Source: an uncultured Acidobacteriota bacterium
GTDB taxonomy: Bacteria > Acidobacteriota > Terriglobia > Terriglobales > Acidobacteriaceae
NCBI GenBank assembly: GCA_903832295.1
Contig: CAILAZ010000348.1
Span: 1-64,000 of the forward strand
DNA length: 64,000 nt
Reading direction: 5' to 3'
A program made the translations under genes and the position numbers. Of the stretch, positions 24,979 through 32,929 are shown piece by piece. The notes under the pieces are model-generated. The model did no database searches. It was not told where the DNA came from and was given only the letters and a program-made list of their open reading frames with translations. Every line of letters begins with the position of its first letter. Position 1 is the stretch's first letter.

Positions 24979-26532
24979 TCAGGGAGTTGTGGTGGTTGTG
25001 GTGACAGGAACGACGGGCGGCAGGGTGGCGGTAACGCGCTGCGCGACCATGGTGTAGGTGCTTCCCTTGAGGAAGAGCAGGCCGCGAACCTTGACGTAGG
25101 GGAGCGATCCGGCGGGGGCTCCGGTGATGGTGCTGGTGAGGCTGCCATCGACGGTGACGGACGCGGGGACGACCACGGAGATGGTGGGAACGAAACCGGT
25201 GGGCTCGACGGGGAGCAGGGTGTACTGGGCGAAGACGGTGGCGGGGTCAAGGGTGAGCAGGAAGCGGGTAACGCCATTGACGTCGGTGACGACCTTGCTG
25301 ACGGTGCCCTCTTCGTTCTGCTTGCGCAGGGTGACCTGGGCGGCATTCATGGCGGCGACGGTGATGAGGCTGCCGGGGATGGCTCCGATGTCATTGCCGG
25401 TGGTGAGGAGCGGGATGCTGGCAGAGGCTTCCACGTATTGCGCGGGGAAGAAAGTGGAAGCGGAGAAGGCGGGGGTGAAGCCGAGATTAAGCTGATCCAT
25501 GCCGTCCCAATCGATGGCGAAAGTTGCGGCGGGGAAGTCGAAATTGACGTTGATCCCGGTGCCGATGAAGGTGGGCGAGACGCCAGCGCCGGTTCCCTCC
25601 TGCATGGCGAGGGTGAACTGGTAGGGCTGAATGCCGCCGCGGAACGAATTGATGGTTCCGGCCATGGCGTAGGCGACGTTGGAGGTGTTGATGGCCTCGA
25701 TGCGGGTGCAAGTGACGGAGGAGTCGCGCTGGGCGGCCATATCAACGCGGACGAGCGAGCCCTTGGCGAGTCCGGAGGAGGCAGCGTAGTTGACGGTGGT
25801 GGTGGCGCCGGTGATGTTGCAGCTCTGGGCGGATTGGGAGACGTTGGTGCTGAGCGCGAGGACGCTGCTGCTGTAGGAGCTGACGGTGCCAAGCACGCCT
25901 TCGATGGTTCCGGTGCCGAGGGTGGGTGAGGAGGCGGCGATGGGGAGCGCGGTGGCAGTGAAGGTGGGAGTGAGGGTGAGGGTTCCGGCGACGGGATCGA
26001 GGACGACGGATTTTTCAAGGTTGAAGTCGAGATTGATGACCAGGGGGGTGGTGTCCACGGTAAGGAGCGAGGCGAAGTCGATCGAGGCGGAGCCGGTGAT
26101 GGCGGGGAACTCCTTGGTGACGGTGGCCCCGGTGGAGTCGATGTAGGTGATGAGGGGATCGGTGACGGAGACGGTGATGCTCTTGTAGGAATTCTGCGAG
26201 AGGCCAGTGGCGGCTAGGAAGGCGGAGCTTCCGGCGAGGTGGGTGAGCTCGATAGTGGAGGTGGAGGAGTAGAGAGTTGAGTCGCTTCCCGAGCGGGGCG
26301 TGATCTGCACCTGGGCGATATTGGCGTAGAAGCTGACCAGACTGTTGGCGGATGTGTCATCGGTGAGGGTGAGCAGGATGGGTGTGGTGGTGGGTGAGCC
26401 GGGGGAGGTGGGCGGCTGCTCGATGGGGGTGCCGCTGGAGGTGCTCTTCACGCCGCAACCGGTCCACGGAAGCAAGCAAAGCAACACTGCCATGGCAGAA
26501 AACACACGCACACAGACGCGGACTGAAAACAC
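24979..26532 (-). CDS. Lipoprotein-like surface protein with DUF4382-type domain
   Basis: A 517-residue exported protein. A signal peptide (VFSAMAVLLCLLPWTGC) ends in a cysteine that is a plausible lipidation site, followed by a Pro/Ser/Thr linker. Residues 50-200 (TDDTSANSLVSFYANIAQVQI) resemble the DUF4382 domain, and the rest is beta-rich sequence with DUF5666-like stretches (GTIEGVLGTVSSYSS, ARIEAINTSN-like). It ends in a run of threonines. Start GTG 26532 has GGAGG six bases upstream. Such proteins are common in acidobacterial genomes; function unknown. Confidence 0.75.
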   Translation of the reverse strand: MFSVRVCVRVFSAMAVLLCLLPWTGCGVKSTSSGTPIEQPPTSPGSPTTTPILLTLTDDTSANSLVSFYANIAQVQITPRSGSDSTLYSSTSTIELTHLAGSSAFLAATGLSQNSYKSITVSVTDPLITYIDSTGATVTKEFPAITGSASIDFASLLTVDTTPLVINLDFNLEKSVVLDPVAGTLTLTPTFTATALPIAASSPTLGTGTIEGVLGTVSSYSSSVLALSTNVSQSAQSCNITGATTTVNYAASSGLAKGSLVRVDMAAQRDSSVTCTRIEAINTSNVAYAMAGTINSFRGGIQPYQFTLAMQEGTGAGVSPTFIGTGINVNFDFPAATFAIDWDGMDQLNLGFTPAFSASTFFPAQYVEASASIPLLTTGNDIGAIPGSLITVAAMNAAQVTLRKQNEEGTVSKVVTDVNGVTRFLLTLDPATVFAQYTLLPVEPTGFVPTISVVVPASVTVDGSLTSTITGAPAGSLPYVKVRGLLFLKGSTYTMVAQRVTATLPPVVPVTTTTTTP

Positions 26533-26600
26533 TTACGCCTCCAAACTCAACACACTTCCTGACTGTGCAGCTATTGTATCGAGCATTCCATGGCATCGAT

Positions 26601-27230
26601 CTAAGGCTTTCCCAGTAGGACCTCGAAGTACATCAACTCATGCCCGCGGGAATCGGTGACGCCGGTGACGTAAAGGCGTGCTCCCTGGGCGGGATTTTCG
26701 AGATCGCCCACGTCGAAAAAGAGAAATCCCTGCTGGGAGCCGTGGGGCTCCACGGCACGAGCGGCGAAGGAAGAGTGCTCAAGGTCATCGCGGTCACGCT
26801 GGGAGAGGCCTCCGTGGGCCTTGTTGCGGCCGGGCAGAGGGATGGGGAGCTTGTCCTGGGCGCGGGAGCCAGGGGCGCGGACGGCGGTGAAGGCCCGGCG
26901 GAGATCGTCGAGGGAATAGGGATCGGACTTGGCGCGGTCGCGGGTGACGAGCTGAAAGCGGACGTTGTTGAGGACGATGGGCTGATCTCCGTCATTGGTG
27001 AAGACAACGAGAACGGGAAGGACGGAGTGCGCGAGCATGTCGGGATGGAAGAGCGCGGCCTTTTCGGCGGTGTCATAGGCGTCAGCGCCGAGAGTGAGCT
27101 TCTCCTGGGGATGCGTGTCATGCGCGGCCATGGTGGAGGCGGGGATAAGGCGGGGCATGACGAAGTCCCTGGCAAAGGCGGCTAGGACGAGGGCGGCGAG
27201 GACGACAGCGATGGGGATCGTGCGCTTCAT
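26601..27230 (-). CDS. Membrane-anchored or secreted hypothetical protein
   Basis: A 209-residue protein with one N-terminal hydrophobic segment (IPIAVVLAALVLAAFA), acting as signal peptide or anchor. The rest is soluble: VLVVFTNDGDQPIVLNNVRFQLVTRD suggests an immunoglobulin-like beta-sandwich, and the C-terminus (DSRGHELMYFEVLLG) is also beta-type. No family recognised. ATG 27230 gives the signal; the open frame to 27290 is not supported. It is divergent from waaA. Confidence 0.7.
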   Translation of the reverse strand: MKRTIPIAVVLAALVLAAFARDFVMPRLIPASTMAAHDTHPQEKLTLGADAYDTAEKAALFHPDMLAHSVLPVLVVFTNDGDQPIVLNNVRFQLVTRDRAKSDPYSLDDLRRAFTAVRAPGSRAQDKLPIPLPGRNKAHGGLSQRDRDDLEHSSFAARAVEPHGSQQGFLFFDVGDLENPAQGARLYVTGVTDSRGHELMYFEVLLGKP

Positions 27231-27331
27231 GGCCGGAATTATAGGCGGGAATTGCGGGCCGGGAAGCAGGAAAGACAGAAAAGAGAGCATGGAAGATGGG
27301 GAGTGGGTCTTTTCCGCTCCGCTCCTCTACA

Positions 27332-28621
27332 ATGGCTGGCGTGTACTTCCTCTATAGCGTCATTCTCGGGTTGCTGCTTACCCTGACATTGCCCTGGTGG
27401 CTGATGCAGATGCTGCGCCTGGGAAAATATCGCGCGGGACTGATGGAGCGGCTGGGACGGGTTCCGGCGCGGCTGGGGGCCGCGGGAGAGCTGCCGGTGG
27501 CGTGGATTCACGCGGTGAGCGTGGGCGAAGTGCTGGCGGTTGTCCCGATGGTGGAGGCGATGCGCGGGCAGGGATTCCGGGTGGTGGTTTCCACGACGAC
27601 GCATACGGGGCAGAAGCTGGCGCGCGGGAAATTCGGCGAGGGAGAGGTCTTTTACTTTCCGCTGGATTTCGGAGTTTGTATCAGGCCGTATCTGCGGGCG
27701 CTGAAGCCGAAGCTGGTGGTGCTGGCGGAGACCGAGTTCTGGCCAAATTTTCTGCGGCTGGCAGCAAAGAGCGGAGCGCGGCTGGCGGTGGTGAATGCAA
27801 GGATCAGCGACCGGTCGTTTCCCAGGTATCTGCGATTCCGCGGGCTGCTGACAAAAGTGCTGGCGCCGGTCGAACTCTTCCTGGCGCAGAGCGAGCGGGA
27901 CGCGGAGCGTTTGCGGGCAGTGGGGGCAGCGGCAGATCGGGTGGAGGTGGCGGGGAATCTGAAGTTTGACGCCGCGCCTCCGGTGGAGAGCGCGGCGGTG
28001 ACGAAGCTGGGCGAGCAGTTGTGGTCGTCGGGAGCCCCGGTATTGGTGGCGGGAAGCACGGTGGAGGGGGAAGAGGAGTACGTCCTGCAAGCCTTCCGCA
28101 TGGTGCTGCGTGAGTATCCGTCGGCGTCGCTGGTGCTGGCGCCGCGGCACAAAGAGCGCTTTGAGGAAGTGGCCAGGGAGCTGAAGGCGAAACGATTCCG
28201 CTTTGTGCGGCGCTCGGCGGAGGACATGGCAGCGCAGGACCTGCGCGGAGCAGTGCTGCTGCTGGATACGCTGGGCGAACTGGCGTCGATCTACCGCTAC
28301 TCCAATATTGCGTTTGTGGGCGGGTCGCTGGTGCCGCGCGGGGGACATAACATCCTGGAGCCGGCGTTTTTCGCGAGGGCGATTCTGACGGGGCCGTTCA
28401 CGGAGAACTTCCGCGACATTCTGAACTGCTTTGAGAATAACCGGGCAGTGGTGCGCTGCACGACGAAAGACCTGGGGATCACTTTTCTGCTGCTGCTGCG
28501 CGAGGGACAGGAGCGCGAGGCTCTGGGAGCGCGGGCGCAGCAGGTGCTGGCACAGCAACGCGGGGCAACGGCGCGGAGCGTGGCGCGAATCCTCGAACTG
28601 GCAGGGCGGGGGAGCGCATGA
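27332..28621 (+). CDS. waaA: 3-deoxy-D-manno-octulosonic acid (Kdo) transferase
   Basis: WaaA (KdtA) adds Kdo to lipid IVA at the inner-membrane cytoplasmic face. The 429-residue GT30 protein has the N-terminal anchor helix (YSVILGLLLTLTLPWW), WIHAVSVGEVLA, STTTHTGQKLA, ETEFWPNFLRLA, NARISDRS, AGSTVEGEE and, in the second Rossmann half, FVGGSLVPRGGHNILEP. These are the classic Kdo-transferase signatures. Start ATG 27332. Its stop overlaps the lpxK ATG (ATGA), so the two lipid A genes are translationally coupled. Confidence 0.95.
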   Translation: MAGVYFLYSVILGLLLTLTLPWWLMQMLRLGKYRAGLMERLGRVPARLGAAGELPVAWIHAVSVGEVLAVVPMVEAMRGQGFRVVVSTTTHTGQKLARGKFGEGEVFYFPLDFGVCIRPYLRALKPKLVVLAETEFWPNFLRLAAKSGARLAVVNARISDRSFPRYLRFRGLLTKVLAPVELFLAQSERDAERLRAVGAAADRVEVAGNLKFDAAPPVESAAVTKLGEQLWSSGAPVLVAGSTVEGEEEYVLQAFRMVLREYPSASLVLAPRHKERFEEVARELKAKRFRFVRRSAEDMAAQDLRGAVLLLDTLGELASIYRYSNIAFVGGSLVPRGGHNILEPAFFARAILTGPFTENFRDILNCFENNRAVVRCTTKDLGITFLLLLREGQEREALGARAQQVLAQQRGATARSVARILELAGRGSA

Positions 28622-29559
28622 TCGACGATCCGTTCACATGGCTGTTCGGGCAGATTGTGCGGGTACGCAACGCGCGCTATGACTCGGGGCGGGCAGAGAT
28701 CCGCAGGCTGCGGCTGCCGGTGATTTCGGTGGGAAACCTGAGCATGGGAGGGACCGGAAAGACTCCGTTTGTGCAGACGCTGGGGCGCTGGCTGAACGCG
28801 CAGGAGATTCCCTTCGACATTCTGACGCGCGGATATGGGCGCAACACGCGCGGCGTATTGCAGGTGGATACGGCGGGCGAGGCGGCGAAGTACGGCGATG
28901 AACCTCTGCTGCTGGCAAGGACCCTGGGGGCTCCGGTGTTTGTGGGCGAGGAGCGCTACGAGGCAGGAGTAGCGGCGGAGGAATTTGCAAAAACGAGCGC
29001 ACGGCCGGCGCGCGTGCACATTCTGGACGACGGATTCCAGCACCGGCGGCTGCACAGGGATTTTGACATTGTGCTGCTGGCGCACGGGGATTTGCGCGGA
29101 AGCCTGCTGCCGTTTGGAAGGCTGCGCGAGCCACTGAGATCGCTGGGAAGAGCGCACGCGGTAGTAGCTCCCGAGGATCTGGCTGAACTGCTGGCGGAGC
29201 CCAATGTGTGGCACATCCGGCGGCGGCTGGTGCTGCCCGAACCGGCGCCGACGCGACCACTGGCGTTTTGCGGCCTGGCGCATCCCAAGCAGTTCTGGGA
29301 GTCGCTGGCCGATATCGGCATCTATCCGGTAGGGACCTTTGCATTCGGGGACCATCACAAGTACAAGTCGCTGGACATTGCGCTGGTGCAGAGGCTGGCG
29401 AAGCAATATGAGGCGAATGGGTATCTGACGACGGAGAAGGACCTGGTGAAGTTGCAGGGGATGGGGCTGGGGCCAATCATGGCTCCGTCACTGATGATTG
29501 AGCTTGAGAATGCCAACGCCCGCTTCAAAGGGATGCTGGAAGCGGCGGGGGTGAAGTAG
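28618..29559 (+). CDS. lpxK: Tetraacyldisaccharide 4'-kinase
   Basis: LpxK phosphorylates the 4' position of the lipid A disaccharide precursor. The 313-residue protein has the P-loop in VGNLSMGGTGKTPFV (about residues 37-51), TRGYGRNTRGV, GDEPLLLAR, VHILDDGFQHRRLHRDFDIVLL and the C-terminal FAFGDHHKY. It overlaps waaA by four bases (ATGA) and precedes coaX by 25 bases. Confidence 0.96.
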   Translation: MIDDPFTWLFGQIVRVRNARYDSGRAEIRRLRLPVISVGNLSMGGTGKTPFVQTLGRWLNAQEIPFDILTRGYGRNTRGVLQVDTAGEAAKYGDEPLLLARTLGAPVFVGEERYEAGVAAEEFAKTSARPARVHILDDGFQHRRLHRDFDIVLLAHGDLRGSLLPFGRLREPLRSLGRAHAVVAPEDLAELLAEPNVWHIRRRLVLPEPAPTRPLAFCGLAHPKQFWESLADIGIYPVGTFAFGDHHKYKSLDIALVQRLAKQYEANGYLTTEKDLVKLQGMGLGPIMAPSLMIELENANARFKGMLEAAGVK

Positions 29560-29584
29560 CTGCGTTGTACTATCATGGACGGCT

Positions 29585-30382
29585 ATGCTGCTGGTGATTG
29601 ATGTAGGCAACACGGAGACCGAACTGGGGTTGTTTCCCATGCGGGAGGATGGTACGGCAGCGCCGGAGCTGACGGCGCAGTGGCGCATCTCGACCTCGCA
29701 GAAGCAGACGGCGGACGAACATGGCGTGCTGATCGCGCAGTTGTTTGCCATGCGGGGGCTGGAGATGAAGGCGGTCACGGGGATTATCGTTGCCTCGGTG
29801 GTGCCGCCGCAGGAGTCCCTGGTGAGGCAGATGTGCGAGCGCTTCTTTGGAGTGAAGGCGCTGTTTATCGAGCCCGGGATCAGGACCGGAATGCCGGTGC
29901 ACTATGACAATCCGGCGGAGGTGGGGGCTGACCGGATTGTGAATGCGGTAGCGGCCTATGAGAAATACAAGCAGAGCTGCGTGGTTGTGGATTTCGGCAC
30001 GGCGACGACCTTCGACGCGGTATCCGCGAAGGGCGAATACATGGGCGGGGTTATTGCGCCGGGGATTGGGATCTCCGCAGAGGCATTGTTTGACCGTACG
30101 GCCCGGCTGCCGAGAGTAGATATCAAGCGGCCTCCCCATGTAATTGGCAGCAACACGGTGCACTCGCTACAGTCAGGACTCTTCCATGGATACGTGGGGC
30201 TGGTGGATGGAATCCTGGAGCGGATACTGGGCGAGATGGAAGCGGCGCGGGTGATCGCCACGGGCGGCATGGCACAGTTTATCGCCGGGGGATCGAAGTT
30301 TGCACCGGAGATCGACGAGTCGCTGACGCTGATGGGGCTGCGGATCATCTGGGAGCGGAATCTTCACAACCGCAGGAAATAA
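29585..30382 (+). CDS. coaX: Type III pantothenate kinase
   Basis: CoaX phosphorylates pantothenate in CoA synthesis. The 265-residue protein of the ASKHA superfamily shows DVGNTETELGLF (phosphate 1), IVASVVPPQ, PAEVGADRIVNAVAAY, VVDFGTATTFDAV (phosphate 2) and GGVIAPGIGIS. Length and motifs match CoaX well. It lies 25 bases past lpxK; panB and panC, which make its substrate, are elsewhere in the window (50321-52707). Confidence 0.95.
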   Translation: MLLVIDVGNTETELGLFPMREDGTAAPELTAQWRISTSQKQTADEHGVLIAQLFAMRGLEMKAVTGIIVASVVPPQESLVRQMCERFFGVKALFIEPGIRTGMPVHYDNPAEVGADRIVNAVAAYEKYKQSCVVVDFGTATTFDAVSAKGEYMGGVIAPGIGISAEALFDRTARLPRVDIKRPPHVIGSNTVHSLQSGLFHGYVGLVDGILERILGEMEAARVIATGGMAQFIAGGSKFAPEIDESLTLMGLRIIWERNLHNRRK

Positions 30383-30439
30383 CTATCTCCAGGGGCGGGC
30401 TTCCGCGCCCTGCGTGTAACGAGAAGTTGGCGTTTATCC

Positions 30440-31126
30440 GTGGAACACTTCAGCTATTTTTCCGAGATTGAAGAGCACTTCCAGCGCAGGCGGGGAAGCA
30501 TTCTGATCTGCTCGCCGCTGGACTGGGCGCTGATGGAAGTGTGGAAGGAAGCAGGGATTCCGCTGGAAGCAGTGTTGCGCGGAATTGATGCGGCGTTTGA
30601 TAAATATGACCGCCGGGTAAAGAAGTCGCGAAAGGTAAATTCACTCGCCTACTGCCAGCAGGAGGTGCTGGCGGCCATGGAGGATGTGAACGAGGCGGCA
30701 ATGGGCTCCAAACGCGATCCGGGTGCGACCAGCATTCCGAACGCGGATGTTGCGGCCTACTTTGAGCGCAACGCGCTGCAGATGGAGGCGTGCAGGGATG
30801 GAGCGACTCCGCTGCTGGCGCTGATTGCGGAGCAGGCGGCAACCCTTCGGGAGCTGGCAGGACAGTGCAAGGCGAGCGAAACTCCGGCAGACCTGGAAGA
30901 GCTGGAGCGCAGGATGACGGTGATGGAAGAAAAGCTGTTTGCCGGACTATGGAGCCATGCGAGCGACGCGGAACTGATGGATGCGCGGACACAAGCGGAG
31001 CGTGAACTGGCTCCATACCGGGGCAAAATGTCTGGCGCTCAGATTGACCAGTTGCTGCGGCAATATGGCAATAAACGGCTGCTGGAGGCGCACAATCTGC
31101 CTCGGTTGAGTTTGTTCTACCTGTAA
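30440..31126 (+). CDS. Hypothetical protein (228 aa), mostly helical
   Basis: A soluble 228-residue protein with no signal peptide and no recognised domain. The N-terminus (YFSEIEEHFQRRRGSILICSP) and the later leucine/glutamate-rich segments (LEELERRMTVMEEKLFAGLW) are strongly helical, with a probable coiled coil around 145-170. Start is GTG 30440. It lies between coaX and the methyltransferase on the same strand, 57 bases after coaX. Confidence 0.75.
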   Translation: MEHFSYFSEIEEHFQRRRGSILICSPLDWALMEVWKEAGIPLEAVLRGIDAAFDKYDRRVKKSRKVNSLAYCQQEVLAAMEDVNEAAMGSKRDPGATSIPNADVAAYFERNALQMEACRDGATPLLALIAEQAATLRELAGQCKASETPADLEELERRMTVMEEKLFAGLWSHASDAELMDARTQAERELAPYRGKMSGAQIDQLLRQYGNKRLLEAHNLPRLSLFYL

Positions 31127-31187
31127 GCTGCGCAGGATTTCCGAATGTTACCTTTCACTTGCGGTCACAACCCGTTATCCTCATAGA

Positions 31188-32516
31188 GTGCAGTTCACTA
31201 TAGAAAAACTCATCTACGGCGGAGACGGGCTTGCCCGCATCCCTGCCATTGGCGACGAGCGGCGCGGTAAGACCGTTTTTGTGCCCTATGTACTTCCCGG
31301 CGAAGTGGTGGAAGCCACGGTGGTGGAGGAGCGCAAAGGGTTCATGCGCGCCTCGCTGGTGGAGGTGCTGTCGCCTTCGACGGCGCGGATTGCGCCGCCC
31401 TGTCCGCACTTTGGGATCTGCGGAGGCTGCCACTATCAGCACTCCGACTACACCGCGCAACTGGAAGACAAGCGGCAGATTCTGCAGGAGACGATCTTGC
31501 GCGGCGCCAAGCTGGCGCTGCCGCATATCGAGGTTCACTCCGGCGAGGCCTACGGATTCCGCAACCGCACGCGGCTGAAGATTGCAGTGGAGCCGGAGTT
31601 TGCACTGGGATATTACCGCCATGGCTCGCATGAGCTGGAGGCGGTACACCAGTGCCCGATCAGTTCTCCGCTGATTAATCGCGCGATTGCAAAGTTCTGG
31701 GAGCTGGCGCCGGAGACGGCAAGCTATCCCTCGCTGCGCGAGGTGCAGTTCTTTGCCAATCACGATGACACCGAACTGCTGGTGGAACTGTTCATTCATC
31801 ATGCGACCACACCGGTGCTGCTGGCGAAGTTTGCCAAGCTGATGCGCGAACAGATGCCGGAGATTGCGGGTGTTGCGGTGTTTGCCAGCGGGGCGACGGA
31901 CAGTGACCTGGAAGATGGAAATCTGGAAGTTTCACGGCGTTTGACCCGCGCCGGGGTGCCGCACATTGAAGGCGCGGCGAGCATGGTCTATAAAGTGGGC
32001 AACTTCAGCTACCGGGTTTCAGCAGGATCGTTCTTCCAGACCAGCCGATTCCTGATTCCGAAGCTGGTGGAACTGGTGACGAAGAATCGCACCGGGCGTG
32101 CGGCACTAGACCTGTATGCCGGGGTGGGATTGTTTACGCTGCCGATGTCGCGCCATTTCGAGCGCATCACGTCAGTAGAAATTGCGCAGAACTCCTACGA
32201 CGATCTGGCGGCGAACGCGGCGGTGCCGCACATCCAAGCAGTGCACAGCACGACGGAAGATTACGTGAACGCGGCACGCGGGCGCTGGGATTATGCGATT
32301 GTCGATCCTCCGCGCGCGGGGCTGGGAGAGCGGACATCCAAGGCGCTGGCGGGGCTTTCGATTCCGCAGCTAACCTACGTCTCCTGTGATCCGGCAACGC
32401 TCTCCCGAGACCTGGTGACGCTGCTGGCGGCGGGATACAAGGTGCAGGAAGCGCACCTGGTGGACCTGTTCCCGCAGACGTACCACATGGAAACCGTTCT
32501 TCACCTGGCCCGCTAG
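31188..32516 (+). CDS. rlmD: RNA (uracil-5-)-methyltransferase, RlmD/RumA type
   Basis: A TrmA-family SAM-dependent m5U methyltransferase, 442 residues. It has an N-terminal TRAM-like domain, then iron-sulfur cysteines C72, C78 and C81 (CPHFGICGGC) with a fourth in HQCPIS. The catalytic domain carries LDLYAGVGLFTLPMSRHF (SAM), VDPPRAGLGERT and the nucleophile Cys in YVSCDPATLSRDL. The cluster pattern fits RlmD (U1939 of 23S rRNA) better than TrmA, but RlmCD-type specificity cannot be excluded. Start is GTG 31188. Confidence 0.85.
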   Translation: MQFTIEKLIYGGDGLARIPAIGDERRGKTVFVPYVLPGEVVEATVVEERKGFMRASLVEVLSPSTARIAPPCPHFGICGGCHYQHSDYTAQLEDKRQILQETILRGAKLALPHIEVHSGEAYGFRNRTRLKIAVEPEFALGYYRHGSHELEAVHQCPISSPLINRAIAKFWELAPETASYPSLREVQFFANHDDTELLVELFIHHATTPVLLAKFAKLMREQMPEIAGVAVFASGATDSDLEDGNLEVSRRLTRAGVPHIEGAASMVYKVGNFSYRVSAGSFFQTSRFLIPKLVELVTKNRTGRAALDLYAGVGLFTLPMSRHFERITSVEIAQNSYDDLAANAAVPHIQAVHSTTEDYVNAARGRWDYAIVDPPRAGLGERTSKALAGLSIPQLTYVSCDPATLSRDLVTLLAAGYKVQEAHLVDLFPQTYHMETVLHLAR

Positions 32517-32543
32517 AGGCCGGGACGTCAAGGAGTAGAAGTT

Positions 32544-32837
32544 ATGTACGCACTGGTGTTGATTCGCTACCGGCTTCCGCTGGAGGAAATTGCCAAGGTC
32601 ACAGAGGAGCACCGCGCCTACCTGCGCGAGTTGAAGGCGGCGGGAACGCTGCTGGCCTCAGGACCGATGGACCCGCGCTCGGGCGGCGCATTGCTGCTGC
32701 GGGTTCCCGATGGAGACGTGCAGAAGAGCCTTACGGCGGTGCGTGATGGCGATCCGTTCTTCAAGCAGAACCTGGCGAACTACGAGTTGATTGCGTGGAA
32801 CGTGATGGCCGGCAAAGAAGATCTGGACAAGCTGTAA
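32544..32837 (+). CDS. YciI-like protein
   Basis: A 97-residue protein of the YCII ferredoxin-like fold: MYALVLIRYRLPLEEI, the conserved histidine in EEHRAYLRELKAAG, LLASGPM and the C-terminal NLANYELIAWNVMAG. Family members may act as small dehydrochlorinases or sensors; the role here is unknown. AAGGAG precedes the ATG. It follows the methyltransferase gene by 27 bases. Confidence 0.85.
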   Translation: MYALVLIRYRLPLEEIAKVTEEHRAYLRELKAAGTLLASGPMDPRSGGALLLRVPDGDVQKSLTAVRDGDPFFKQNLANYELIAWNVMAGKEDLDKL

Positions 32838-32929
32838 GTGTAGTTTCAGTTGGTAGTGAGCAGCGTATCGCGCCCTGACGGGCGGTGCGCTGTGGCAGTC
32901 GTCTGTCAGATGTGGTGAAAGCTGCCTCT

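Noticed and set aside
27239..28558. 439-codon minus-strand frame opposite waaA.
   Set aside because: His/Arg/Gln-rich translation with no domain; waaA on the plus strand has all family motifs.
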